DNA of 64,000 bases from positions 10,457,501 through 10,521,500 of the forward strand of contig CANUEZ040000012.1 of assembly GCA_948099385.1 (NCBI GenBank), read 5' to 3'. Positions 34,658-45,706 of this stretch are shown in pieces; position 1 is the stretch's first letter; every line of letters starts with the position of its first letter. Source of the DNA: Fasciola hepatica. Lineage: Eukaryota > Platyhelminthes > Trematoda > Plagiorchiida > Fasciolidae. A program made the position numbers and the translations under genes. Below the pieces are notes generated by a model. That model searched no databases. It was not told the DNA's origin and worked only from the letters and a program-made list of their open reading frames with translations.

Positions 34658-34751
34658 CTCTTCTTAATAATTCGTTTTCATATAAATGTGATTGTAATGG
34701 CTTGAGAATGAAATCACCGAAAACATATGTTCGCCTACAACTCGCGTTCTG
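34597..34751. repeat. inverted repeat arm of hairpin PLE (5' side)
   Basis: Partner of 33467-33624. It includes the ATG (34655-34657) that opens the fused PLE ORF, and the stem GTGATT (34688-34693)/AATCAC (34712-34717). Confidence 0.85.
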
Positions 34752-34763
34752 AATATATTATAG

Positions 34764-35750
34764 CTTTTGAAAAGTAAGTGCGTAATAAGCCTCCATCCTT
34801 CGTTAACAGATCTTTGACCGCATTGTGTCTTCCCTCACAACACCTTTCGCTTTTTGATCTTAATTGGCTTACGCGGTCTCATCGTGGAGTACTCTGGTCC
34901 TAAAAGTCTCCACCCCGAAACCGAATTAGTTATCACACTGGTTCAATCGTCCCGATTCCTACATTGTCTCGATACTTAGTCACCCAGAAGATAACTCCTG
35001 TATATTTGTGTAAACTTCATGTAGTCGTATATAATACGCTTCAACAGCTGATTGAGAGCGCGCGAAATTAATGGTCAATATCTAAGCCACACACCTTGTT
35101 CTCCTTGCTCTCTTGAGACGGGTTTATTGAAAGGGATGTTTCACAAATGATATCGGATTTCTAAGTAAAGATAGAAGTAAAATCATATTTCGCTTACAGT
35201 TCAAGTCGACAGTAACTTTGAAAGGTGAAATCAACCAATAACTTAATAATATAACAAAAGAACCGAGCTCCTCGAACGGATAAGACGCAAGTTATCACTT
35301 CGTGGTTTAAAAGACACTTCTGTCTGCCCCCAATAGTAATGTGTACAGGTTATTTTATTCGGCGCGTTGCCGAGCCAAAATCAGGCTCGATTACTGGTTG
35401 GAATATACGTCAAGTGGAATACGGTATTACTGAAGAACACCAAAGTCAAGCTTTTTGTGTTTCTGTTGGTAAGGTAATGCTTTGGTTGTTGAGGCATCCC
35501 AATAAAAGCTCTTCACTGATATTGGATCACAGTTCTGCTCAACCGAGTCGAAGTGTAGGCCAGGCAATATTCATTGTCATCATCAACACCTTATTACAGC
35601 TATTGTAATGGCGCTGCAGAAAACCTGGGACATTTTTGTGAAAACCGCTTTCCCTCAGCCACCAGGAAAACAATATGGAACCCCAAGACTCCACCGGAAA
35701 ATATTGTTTCAATAACTCCACCATTGAAAACACTTATTTCCCGACACAAA
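34764..35750. other. no recognisable feature
   Basis: Spacer of the large inverted repeat. ORFs here carry no motif. Confidence 0.4.
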
Positions 35751-36328
35751 TTTGAACAGAGAAGCCAAAAATATTGGCTTGCACAATGTATCCAGAATCA
35801 TTTCGCTGCATCTTCACAAAGTACATACTGCAGTCACGGCAGTTGTTTATGCAGTCAAGAAAAACGAACATTAAGAGACAGAATTGCGACCAGCTAACGA
35901 ATGTTTGTCACCGGTGTGGTTGCATAAAGCAACGATTAACAACTTCACAACAATGACGTCACCAAAGGAACGAAAACGCCACAGATCGTCGATCACGCAA
36001 CATCCTTGGATGGAGAAGCATTGCGTCATTTCGTACGACGCTTTTGAGGTCATATACTCTAGCAACAACCAACGACTGCTCAGTTACGCAGACGCACTAG
36101 CCATTCGCAATCTAAACCCCGAACTATGTAAGCAGCGCGAATGGTTCATCTCCTTAGCTCTGCCTTGGTAGCAAACATTCGTTAGTTGGTCGCAGTTTTG
36201 TCTCTTAATGTTCGTTTTTCTTGACTGCATAAACAACTGCCGTGACTGCAGTATGTACTTTGTGAAGATGCAGCGAAAGGATTCTGGATACATTGTGCAA
36301 ACCAATATTTTTGGCTTCTCTATTCAAA
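35751..36328 (+). mobile_element. short hairpin PLE copy
   Basis: Arms at 35751-35908 and 36172-36328 (about 157 bp) are inverted copies of one another with few mismatches. Between them only 263 bp of coding sense remain, the very end of the endonuclease (YDAFEVIYS, LAIRNLNPELCKQREW, LALPW, stop at 36169-36171). The right arm starts at the stop codon, so it is the 3' UTR, and the left arm is its inverted copy. Same architecture as the 33429 and 46476 copies. No convincing target duplication. Confidence 0.8.
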
Positions 36329-37257
36329 CTCCATCATTGTTGTTCAAATTGTTAAACCTCATTTAGTTATAGGAGTGCCTTGATTGCAAATATCTGATAC
36401 TCCCCTTTAGATGAGCCTCAGCCAGATCATGGGTTCATTATTATGCGAACTGAGCAGTCGGTGGTTGACCCCCATCTGAAGGATGCATTTCTAGAAGACA
36501 GCACGAAAAATGTCCATATAAATTCGGAAAAGGAACCATCTTGCACTGACACACTACAGAGTGACGCACAAGATAAGTGCCTAGATAGATTAGATCGGTT
36601 CACTGACTCACCAGAAGATATAACTGTTGAAAAGCCGTGACCATAGTCATTTCGGTTCAAAGACCTTTTAGGCAAATGAGTCAAATTGTCAAAACACTTT
36701 CGAGAAAGGAATGTAGACATAAATCAAACACCTCTGTATGTGGGGCGATGCTATAGCTTCGCGTATACCAACCAGGATAGCCCTCTCCCCGTTTACAACC
36801 AAACCATGTTTTAATGGGCCATTGCATCCTGTATCCACGGTATCAAATACTGTTCCAAACCGCCGATATATCTTGAATTAGATGTCACTTACAAGGGTTT
36901 GTCAAATACCAAGTTCAAAATGGATATCGAACAGTAAAATCCTGGTGAACTTCACGACTTATGGTGTGTCCGAGCAACAAATCATTTGAAATCGGAAGTA
37001 ATCCTTAAAGATTTTTAACGAAAATCCAAAAGTAAACTGCTTTCCATTAGAGAGAGTCCGAGACAAATAAACCTATAACTCTGCTGCACATTTCTAATAC
37101 AGTTAACTAATTGCTAAGCTGTTCTATCGTCTAACCGAACACACAGATTGACGGAAAATCACTGAAATGAAAAAAGCAAAGAAACCAATGGGACAAACTT
37201 ATTGTACCTGATAGACCCGGGGCTTTTCATTTAAAGAATTACAAGTACTTGTTGCAG
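36329..37257. other. mostly no feature; one acidic ORF
   Basis: ORF 36443-36640 (+, 65 codons) is hydrophilic and acidic (LKDAFLEDSTKN, DKCLDRLDRF) and looks exon-like, but it overlaps a 97-codon minus ORF and has no family match. Nothing else seen. Confidence 0.3.
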
Positions 37258-38645
37258 TATATAGAAGTCCAGTTTACATCATGCGGATAGACATGGGATA
37301 AACACCGATCATGGGTAAGGGTATGTCAACACATTTACCATTCAGTTCCTGTTTCATGGAAATTTGTACAGACAACGAGATGTGGTGTGGGATCACCACT
37401 GGGTCTACTCCTTGCCGACGCATTCCTAGCAAGACTAGAGCAAACTAAGCTGAAGTCTAATACTACAGGTTTCAAACATTATTATCGATATGTGGATGAC
37501 ATATTCTGTGTAGCTGACGCTACTTGTAACCTAGATTCAGTGAAAAAAGAATTTAACAACGCACACGAAGCATTACGCTTTGCAATTGAACGCGAAGTTA
37601 ACAACCACCTAACATTCCTCGATGTGACCTTTACGAGAACGGAAGATGGTCGGATTCAGCGAAAGTTATTCCGAAAACAAACATGGAACGGTTAGTGTAT
37701 CAATTTTAACGGCTTCGTTAGTATCCAACAGAAGCGAAACTTGGTAAAATGTTTGGCCTTCAGAGAGAGGAAAATTTGGTCTGAGGAGACCCTAGAGAAC
37801 GAGCTGACGCACACAAGAAACATTCTACGCGAAAATAGTTATCCGGATCGGTTTACTGAAAGAAATATCATTCAAAGAGTGCCTAAAATCACCGAAGAAA
37901 TCGTAAAGAAGAAAGATCTATTCATTAGTTTACCATTTAAAGGTGATACAGTGAATGAAATCTTAAACCGACGACAGAGGAGAGGAATTCAAAACACGTT
38001 CAATGCTGCCACCGTACGTTGTGTGTTTCGAGGTGCTCCTCTGATCCAAATTCAGAACAAGGATAAACTGTCGATGTTGACCTCATTAATGGTTGTGCAC
38101 TCTTTCACATGTGTTTGTGACGCATCGAACGGCACGACAACTATCCACTCGGATCCAAGAGCATCACCCACGCTGGTTAAGCCAAGGACAGACTGGATCG
38201 ATAAACAGCGCAATCTTAGCACACCTAGTTGATACCGGACATCAAGTGAAGTCAAACACGGCTTTCAAAGTTATGTATCGTGTCCCCCCAAACAAATGCA
38301 AGGGTGTGCAATTGAGAAATCTAGCGATAGCCGAAGCAACTGGAATCAGGAAGCTGACCCCCGACCTTTGCGCCCAAAAGCGTTTGGTCCAGGCACATCA
38401 ACTTCCATAGGCTAGGATCGATCGAGGCCGAATGAATCTGTCGTCCTGTCGCCCATAGGGCGTAAGTTAGATAAACCAATCAAATGACAAGGACAAGTTG
38501 ATTGTTGACAAACCCCTACCCATGATTGGTGTTTATTCCATGTCTATCCGCATGATTCTTGTGTAATGTCTCCTATGTAATTTGTAAACGGCTTGAGAGT
38601 GAATTACTGAAAAAAATCGTTTCACTAAATTGGACTTTTATATGG
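37258..38645 (+). mobile_element. PLE copy with RT core, partly in right arm
   Basis: Plus-strand PLE holding the RT C-terminal half, the endonuclease and a 3' UTR. Before the RT, 37276-37332 (CATGCGGATAGACATGGGAT and onward) is the inverted counterpart of 38503-38557 in the 3' UTR. A further inverted match (TATAGAAGTCCAGTTTA, about 37260-37276, against 38627-38645) implies about 85 bp missing from the left arm. So this copy too carries an inverted UTR at its 5' end. From about 37586 rightwards it is duplicated in the left arm of the large inverted repeat. Confidence 0.75.
37387..38410 (+). pseudogene. PLE reverse transcriptase (YVDD) and defective endonuclease
   Basis: 37387-37695: MGSPLGLLLADAFLARLE, then HYYRYVDDIFCVAD, the catalytic box with both aspartates, then LTFLDVTFTRTEDGRIQRK. 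A TAG at 37693-37695 interrupts after TWNG, where the other copies read Gln. The same frame reopens at 37741-38232 with LPFKGDTVNEIL and FTCVCDAS. The YIG residues are deleted near 38118-38124, shifting the frame; 38093-38410 then carries RTARQLSTRIQEHHPRWL, FKVMYRVP and TPDLCAQKR. The RT active site survives but the endonuclease does not. Confidence 0.87.
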
Positions 38646-39214
38646 TACAATGGGTATTTTCCAGATATTATTATAATCGTTACTGGTAGTAGTAGTAACG
38701 GTCCAACGATTTCCATCGCATTCACCCACTTATCTCAAAGGATGCATCTGATTCATCTCCCGTTTCCTCATTAAGACGACTGCAGCTCGAGATATAAAGT
38801 GAACAAACTGCTTGGAATTCGGGTGATATTCAATTGTTCGAGTGCGATCAAGCGACAGAACTTGTGAAAATTATATTGGCTGACAGCAGAATAGGAAAGC
38901 AAAATTTTCTTCCACGGTGCAGCCGAGAATGATTTTTTACCTCCAGCTTCGATTTCGGTATACTGTCTTAGTTTGTACGCGATTCTAATGAGATGCTGTT
39001 ATTAAATCATCCCTATATTATCTATGAACGCATGTGAATCATTCATTTTGATATACAAGTCTGGGAAGCGAACCACTTCCTTCCGTGATTGAAATCTATA
39101 GCTCATACACATCATATGAGTGATACTGATGCAATCGATTAGGCATTGGTTAGGTTCAAAGTCATGTGATGGTGAATGTATGGAGATGCGGGCTCAGCTC
39201 GCTTCCGATTCGGC

Positions 39215-39610
39215 TGGTTACCAAGGTTCATTCGACCACGGTAGTTGAGGTATCTGGTCTTGCTGCTTTTGTGTGCACTGATCAGGGTTTAGTAGGCGAA
39301 GAGCCATAGCCCCAATCGTGGCCTGGGGACCAGTCAGACTGACTTCGACGGGCGAGGCGGACAGGGTTTGGGGGAGGGGAGTAGGGCGATACACCTCACT
39401 GAAACAATCATCTCCGTCTGTCTTATGGCCACCGTCTACTGGGCGACCCAGGGTGGAATGCGTTAGTGTGCGTATCTTCGTGTGATTCAGTTTCTGCAAG
39501 TGGTGCTCGTTTGAGCGTTGGGACAATTGTGTGACCTGTGTAAGGTGCGCCACATAAACGCTTGCATGAATAGACAATCATGAATCAAATCGGTTGAGAC
39601 AGACCGATAT
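39215..39610 (-). pseudogene. PLE endonuclease remnant (in right arm)
   Basis: Inverted duplicate of 31400-31775; ORF 39218-39577 on the minus strand differs at one residue seen (LLNPDQ instead of LLKPDQ). Confidence 0.6.
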
Positions 39611-39659
39611 TTGTTAATATATTCGAACTGGTCATTCAGTTAGCCAGGTTGGTCTTGGG

Positions 39660-40023
39660 GGTAAATGCACGTTTTGTGTATTTTTGATTTGAAGGCACAG
39701 TCAATGGACGCAGTTTTAGATGTGATCTGTCCCTTGTCAGACACTCAGTTACTCTGTGGAACGCGCTTCCTTATACTGGATGAAGCTGCTGGGACGGATG
39801 GACTGTGCCTGCGCGGTTCAGTTATTGGGGTTGGCAAACGCCTGTTTGAATAACTGGTGTAACTCATTGGTCGTGTCGAAAAATGCGACAAATCCTCTGT
39901 TGGAAAACGCAGAATATTAACCCTAGACAACATCGAATCCACGCTGGTATTACTGTTCGCCGAGTATCTACTGCCCACGAACAGAGTTCACAAGAAAATC
40001 AAGCTGGGTTTAGACCTGGCCGA
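39660..40023 (+). pseudogene. RTE-like LINE piece (in right arm)
   Basis: Inverted duplicate of the LINE part at 30968-31330: LDEAAGTDGL, then ENQAGF across frame changes, cut off at 40023. Confidence 0.6.
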
Positions 40024-40225
40024 GAACTCGGATCATAGCCCTTTTCGAAATCTGATGATGTTTGATGTTTCGAAGTACAGTTTCTGTGTAAAGCTTATCC
40101 AGCGTTCTGATTTCCCATTCACTTAAAGAGGGTATTTGCTTCCCTGACGAACGATCTCCAATGCAAGCGTTTTCCTTTAGTTGTCCCAACTTTTCAAATA
40201 TGAGTCGGATATAAACGACTCCCTT
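40024..40225. repeat. 202-bp inverted repeat, left arm
   Basis: Reverse complement of 41736-41937 (positions sum to 81961), few mismatches. On the minus strand an 83-codon ORF (40010-40261) reads VYIRLIFEKLGQLKENACIG, then SLSEWEIRTLDKLYTETVL. The right arm preserves nearly the same peptide on the plus strand. Protein-like, family unknown. Confidence 0.85.
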
Positions 40226-40696
40226 TAGTGTTGGTCGCCTAATGTAGACCTTTTTCCACATGGTTTCGGGATTATATCAAAATTATTCGGAATTTTATCA
40301 AATTCATGGGGGTATTATGTATAAAAGGTCATGAATTTTAGGACCGAAAACAGTCTTTTGGTCTGGGTCGATAAGGCTAACATCAATCTATTTTGTTGGA
40401 CAAGTCGCAGAAGATCGTATTTTGGTGAACGGGCTGTTATGGTGATGGCCGTTTCCTGTAGAATGAACCTACATATTATTGGAGCAATTTTAGACGCTCG
40501 AACGACTTATGCGGACCCGATTCCCGTCCAATGAATGAAACAGGCAGAACGATAACAATTGATGGATTTTGTTAGCTGTATTGGTTATCCTGTAGAAGTG
40601 ACAAGGAGATGGGAGACTGAACATGGTAAGGCCCGAAGCTGACGAGCTGGAATGCACCTCGTTGCTAGAGCCGCGTAGACTAAGATAGCGATGAAG

Positions 40697-40736
<40 letters not shown>

Positions 40737-41735
40737 CGGTACCCGGTGGATTGATACAAACAGACTTTAAACAACCAATTGAAGGAAATGAGGATAACCT
40801 AAATTCCTGACCTATAGAACAGCCTTGACAACGTTTGCTTGCCCAGTTGCGTACCTCAATGGATGACAGATGAGAATCACCCAAATGTCCTACAGGAATT
40901 CTAAAATAGGCCCATGTGTCCGACCGAGGAGGATTACCATACTACGCTGGTTGAATTGGGTCTGGATGTGGGTAAGTACTTTAAAGTGCAATTGTCCTAA
41001 CACAAGCCACTTTATGTGACCGAGAAGAATGATTCACGAAGAAAGATTGTCTATGGCTAGTAGAAGACCTGGTGCCGGAGTTGGATGCTCCTGAGGAGCG
41101 GTTGTCATTCTCAAGTACACCTAAGTACATATACCTATTTATAAACTAGGCGCACCTAGGCTCTTAGCTCGCATTTGCATTTTAGTAAGTTTGGTGTCTG
41201 CGAAGAGCCGCTACACTATGAGTCCACAGGTTGCAGTGGACACTGAAGTCAAAAGTGGGTTTTACACAAGGGAAAGAGCAAGCAATTTCTGTACAACATT
41301 GTGGTGATTCAGCGGTCGTCGTGTTTGGCACAACCCGGTACAGCTTTGTGACTACGTACACCGAAGAGCTTCAACCAATCAGGATCACCGTGGACATATA
41401 CAGAAGAAGCTTGCTGTGATTGGCCAACTTCTAATCCATTAATTATTTTCTTTGATTTGACATATTTATGCAAAACAGCTTCGCAATACAAATAACGTGC
41501 TATTCTGCAGCCCTGATCTTCTTGCTACTTCGGTTTTCTAAGCCGTGGGCTGGGGTGATATCAATAAGTCATATAAGTTCGGGTATCTTGAATACTACAA
41601 AAACAATGGATAATCTGAGAGAAAAGAGTGTCGTTGTAGTTTATTACAGATTCAGCCAGGAGCTGGATTGCTGATTTCAGTCAGTTCTACAACCGTAGAA
41701 GGTTACTTGAGTTTTGTTGCGATGTTTTTTTTTTT
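40226..41735. other. spacer of 202-bp inverted repeat
   Basis: No recognised gene. It holds the GT microsatellite and short ORFs. Confidence 0.4.
40697..40735. repeat. (GT)n microsatellite
   Basis: About 19 GT units. Confidence 0.95.
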
Positions 41736-41937
41736 ACCAGAGTCGTTTATATCCGACTCATATTTAAAAAGTTGGGACGACTAAAGGAAAGTGCTTGCAT
41801 TGGAGATCGTTCGTCAGGGAAGCAAATACCCTCTTTAATTGAATGGGAAATCAGAACGCTGGATAAGCTTTACACAGAAACTGTACTTCGAAACCTCAAA
41901 CATCATCAGATTTCGAAAAGGGCTATGGTCTGAGTTC
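41736..41937. repeat. 202-bp inverted repeat, right arm
   Basis: Partner of 40024-40225. Preceded by a T-run (about 41725-41735). On the plus strand it reads IRLIFKKLGRLKESACIG and EWEIRTLDKLYTETVLRN. Confidence 0.85.
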
Positions 41938-42039
41938 TGCACCTTAAAAACGGCTGCGGAACTCGGTGAAACTTATTCCACACCATCGACGTTCAACGTA
42001 TCTCTACGGGAATTCAGTTTTAAGTCGATGACAGACCCC

Positions 42040-42790
42040 CAATGAAGTCCTAACTGAACTTAAATAACTCGGAACGAAGAAGACTGCGCAGCCTGACGAT
42101 CTTCTATCTACCATTCTCAAACACTGCCTCGTTTTAACTAAACCCCTTGCCTTGAGGATAAAAAGGAACACTGAACACTAGTTCACATCGCTCGTACACC
42201 AGGAAGAGAAATCGGTAATTTTCCTCCAACTACGTGCATTTCTGTTCTCATAAAGGTATTTGAAAAAATCATTGTTTCACGCATTAAGCCACAGATCGAT
42301 TCTCATGAAGATTATCAACTTGTTTATTGAAATGATTGGGGCATACTTAGTCAATTCTGTCTTATTCTCTCTAGATTTCACTGGTGTAAATTTGTGCTTA
42401 TTTGCTTCATTACAACAATGCCATTGATTCGAGACTATTTCAGTTTACAACCATCTATGGTGACGTATCGAATTAACCCTCCTCCTTTTAATTCGCATTC
42501 CTAACTTAACTAAAGCTTCCGGTAATCTCCTGATTAAGTGAGCTGAAATTGCTCTCGAATCTCTATCGGACAATAATTTTCTAATTATCTGTGCACAAAC
42601 GAAAAGAGCATGAAAAGAACAAAGACCACCTGGGATAAATACAAATTGGTCTCCTTCCGATAAAACGGCTCATCGTCTGTCTGTGCTATCCTACCTTCCA
42701 GGCTACCTCAAAAACCCATCGATGGCGTCTGATGACCAACGAGTAGCTCAATTCCAACTTCTTTTGCTATTATAGTGATCAGCCTATCAC
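42040..42790 (+). pseudogene. jockey/CR1-type LINE RT remnant
   Basis: Strongly decayed. Near 42088 the text reads TAQPDDLLSTILKHCLVLTK, equivalent to the AGPDxxPxxxLK block at the start of LINE RTs. Near 42225-42290 another frame gives PPTTCISVLIKVFEKIIVSR, equivalent to the YRPISxLxxxxKxFEKI block. Many stops and frame shifts. It may be an older relative of the LINE that follows. Confidence 0.6.
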
Positions 42791-43059
42791 TTGTTTGACT
42801 GTGCGTTTCGCGCACGTGGCAATCGCAAGCTCAACTTCCGACACACTTCCTCGGCACAGGTCAGCGTGCGGTCTCTGTACTCAGACCCTGTGGGAATACA
42901 CATGGTTGCCACTCCACGGTCTTTTCTCGTTGACTTTGTCGACGAACGCGATCGTAGAAGCTGAGAGAGTTGGTCCTCTAGTACTACCATTCCCAGGTAA
43001 CTCAAAAGTCACAGAAAATCATCGCTCATGTCTACTCAACATTCACAACGAGAAAAACC

Positions 43060-45110
43060 TCTAGTTCTCACTAACATTCGCGGTTTGAGCCACAGTGTCG
43101 ATTCTGTACATCATTTTCTTCACTCTTCTTGTCCCCTTGCTTTATTATTGACTGAGACGCAAATCTCTCCCACGTCGGATACTACCTAACTCCAGTTTCC
43201 GGACTACTGTTTCCATCCCTCACTTTTATCTAAAGCTGGCTTTTGTACCTAAATCCACCGGCCAGTCGCTACCTCCCTTATCCCACACTCGGACTTTGCC
43301 AACCTCAAGTTCTAGCTGACTTGGCTGAAGCTCCGATGCCCTTCATTTGCCCATTACGTCTGCACCACTTATCGCTCTCCCAACAGTAGCGATCACTCAA
43401 TTTTCGATTTATTGTCCTCTGTGATTGAGAACTTGTTCGTATCAGACTCCAATTGCCAAGTTACCACTCTTGATGACTTTAATGCCACTATAAGCACTGA
43501 TTTTTGCACTCTTCTGACACTGCGGCTGTGGGACGAGAAACCGAAGCTTTCACTTTAGTCAACAATCTAAGGTAACTCGTTGACTTTCCCACACACATTC
43601 CCGATCGGGCTAGTGAACATGCACATACTGTCGATCTTCTCACTTTCTTTCCCTCATCATTATCTGATATCACCTTCCTTCCTCCACTTTCGATACGGAC
43701 CATCAACTCAGTTCATCACGACTATTATAGAAGGACTGCTAAGCGATCGTGAATACGGGTTCCGACCTCGTCGCCCTACTGGTGATCTACCAGCTGTGGT
43801 CTGGCACTCCTTGTTAGCGGCACTTAATAACCATAGAGAAACACACCTGGTCTCACTAGGAAGGTCGAAGGATTTTGGCCGTGTCTGGCACACAGATTTA
43901 CTATCTAAATTGCCCACATTAGGTTTCTCCCAGCTCTTGTTTTGTGGACATCAAGTTTTCTCAGTAACCGGACCATCTCTGTTCGTGTCGATGGGACGAG
44001 ATCACAACCTTTTTTCCACGAATGCTGGTATTCCCCAAGATTATTTGCTTCCACCCATCCTCTTTCCGCTTTTCATTATTGATCCGTTATTCACCACTTC
44101 CGATTCCATCCACGCTTTGCCCATGAAGCTACCCTTCTCTACTCTCTTTCGTATCCCACCTCCCATCGTGCCACCACCAACGTCAACCGCGACTATTGTG
44201 CCGTTGTAACATCACTCAGTTCGGATCCGAACTGATCTGTTCTACGTCGATGTAGAACAGACCTCCTCTTGGGGCTCTCAAAATCGTGTTCTCTTCAAAG
44301 CTTCTAAGACACCTCTTCCCTCAATTTCCCTCAAAGGCCATTTCTTTCCTCTCCACTTACATTTTGATTCGATTTCCCTTAGTTCCTCCAACTCGATGAC
44401 TTTCCTGAGTCTTTCGACCGTTTCTTCACCTTGATCTTCCTACGTTTGTTTGCCTGCCTCTCACGCTGCTCACATGATTGATTTTTGGTCTGCGCTAGAC
44501 GTTTCTGTCAACCCACCCCACCTCCTCTTACCGAATAAAGCTCATATTCGTCCCACACTTGAATACTACTGCCACGTGTGGGACGAAACTTCATCTTGTT
44601 CTTTATCTCTTCTCGACCGGGTCCAAAGTAAATCCATTCGTCTGGTAAATGACCTAGTTTTAACATCCCATTTACAGTCGCTTGCCCATTGCCAGGCAGT
44701 TGCTTCATCGTCCCTATTCTACCGCTGTTATTTTGGGTTTTGTTCTCCGAGCTTGCCTCGGCTGTTCCTATGCCCATTCTTTTCAACGCCAATCCCGAGG
44801 ACAGGCACCTAGTCACCCTTATCGGGTTTCTGTCACTTGATCTTGAACCTCGACCTTGCGATCTTCTTTGTTCCCCCGGACGGTTGAGTTGTGGAACACC
44901 CTTCCCCTATCCGCCTTTCCGCCCACCTACAACCTTTTTTCTTTTCAAAAGCTGAATCAACAAACTGGTTTCGACGTGAATGTTCCCCACAGATTCCTCT
45001 TACCGTATGTTTTCGAACTATGGGGTTTACCCGTTCTACCGCAATCCACTTCATGTGTAATAAATCAAAACATTTCTCCCACTGCCTTTTGATTAGTTGC
45101 TTGACCAGCA
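43060..45110 (+). pseudogene. jockey-like LINE, EN-RT
   Basis: Endonuclease sense begins near 43070 (LTNIRGLSHSVDSVHHFL), then LLTETQIS and YRSPNSSDHS near 43373, and DFNATIST near 43480. The RT in ORF 43580-44209 has LSDREYGFRPRRPTGDL, RSKDFGRVWHTDLLSKLP and NAGIPQDYLLPPILFPLF, matching the jockey-type SDxQYGFRxxRSTGDL, SKAFDxVWHxxLLxKLP and GVPQGSVLSP blocks; the catalytic Asp of the SKAFD block is retained (SKDFGR is changed nearby). C-terminal sense: HIRPTLEYYCHVWDE, LLDRVQSKSIRL and FPRTVELWNTLP (to about 44930). Inactive. Confidence 0.8.
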
Positions 45111-45627
45111 CCATAATGAAGTATGTACCGGAGTGAAGGATGCTGGAAATGTCTGCCTTATGTTGAGTAAAATCACATCTTAAATGCGACCGACTTCACT
45201 GTAGTTCCTTTTCACCTTTGACCTTTCCGGCATTGTACTTTTAGTCTGACCCAGAAAGCCGCTGTCACTTAAATGACGCCGAAGACTCATTGACTCACAC
45301 AGTAGGCACACACACACACACTCATACGGGCATACGCGGATACACACCAATTAGTCTTTCCAGCACGCGAGATAGAGCCAACAGTCACGATGCGTTTCCT
45401 TCGTGCTGTTACCAATTCCCTTGCCTGATTGGTTGTTTTTCCTGACTGACGACCTAGCGCCTTGGTGCTGGTGCCCACCTGATTGCTACGCTGTGAGCTA
45501 TCTTGTCTGTTGGCTTGTTGAGAATTCCCACAATTATTTTGAAACTAAAAGACTTACTGCTTTTTAAATGCTTCTGCTTAGTTTCATCCTTGTTAGGAAT
45601 CAACAGCAGCGCAAATTCACCGAGCTC
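45111..45627. other. no gene; short (CA)n
   Basis: A short CA run at about 45309-45322. No other feature seen. Confidence 0.4.
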
Positions 45628-45706
45628 CCATGAGGACTCGAACCTGGGTTGAACGACTATAAGTCGAGCCTCTAACTACCAGGCTATCTGGGCTGGCTCT
45701 CAACGG
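45628..45706 (-). other. tRNA-like sequence, possible SINE or tRNA pseudogene
   Basis: On the minus strand: A-box-like ATAGCCTGGTAGTTAGAGGC, a small stem CGAC/GTCG around TTATA where the anticodon arm would lie, and a perfect B box GGTTCGAGTCC. The acceptor stem pairs only partly (GCCC against GGGAGC), so a working tRNA is unlikely. Confidence 0.5.

Larger units (their letters stand above)
33429..34763 (-). mobile_element. hairpin PLE copy with 12-bp target duplication
   Basis: A complete insertion unit on the minus strand. AATATATTATAG occurs at both 33429-33440 and 34752-34763 as a direct repeat, taken as the target-site duplication. Inside, the 3' UTR (33467-33624) and its inverted copy (about 34597-34751) flank a truncated RT plus endonuclease. 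The first 26 bases at the 3' end (33441-33466) have no inverted partner. 5' truncation with an inverted 3'-UTR copy at the 5' end also appears at 35751 and 46476. Confidence 0.82.
37586..40023. repeat. large inverted repeat, right arm
   Basis: Partner of 30968-33405. The outer end falls inside the LINE block GFRPxRG, exactly before the 202-bp inverted repeat beginning at 40024. The inner spacer is about 4.2 kb and includes two hairpin PLEs. Confidence 0.93.

Noticed and set aside
34690..34738. PLE 3' UTR (loop GGCTTGAGAATGA, then CGAAAAC, ACATATGT, TC, GCC) as a hammerhead ribozyme
   Set aside because: The stems could partly be drawn and PLEs elsewhere do carry hammerheads, but the CUGANGA box is not present in any of the three copies. 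Kept only as a conserved stem.
40585..40884. His-Thr repeat protein on the minus strand
   Set aside because: It is simply the GT microsatellite translated.
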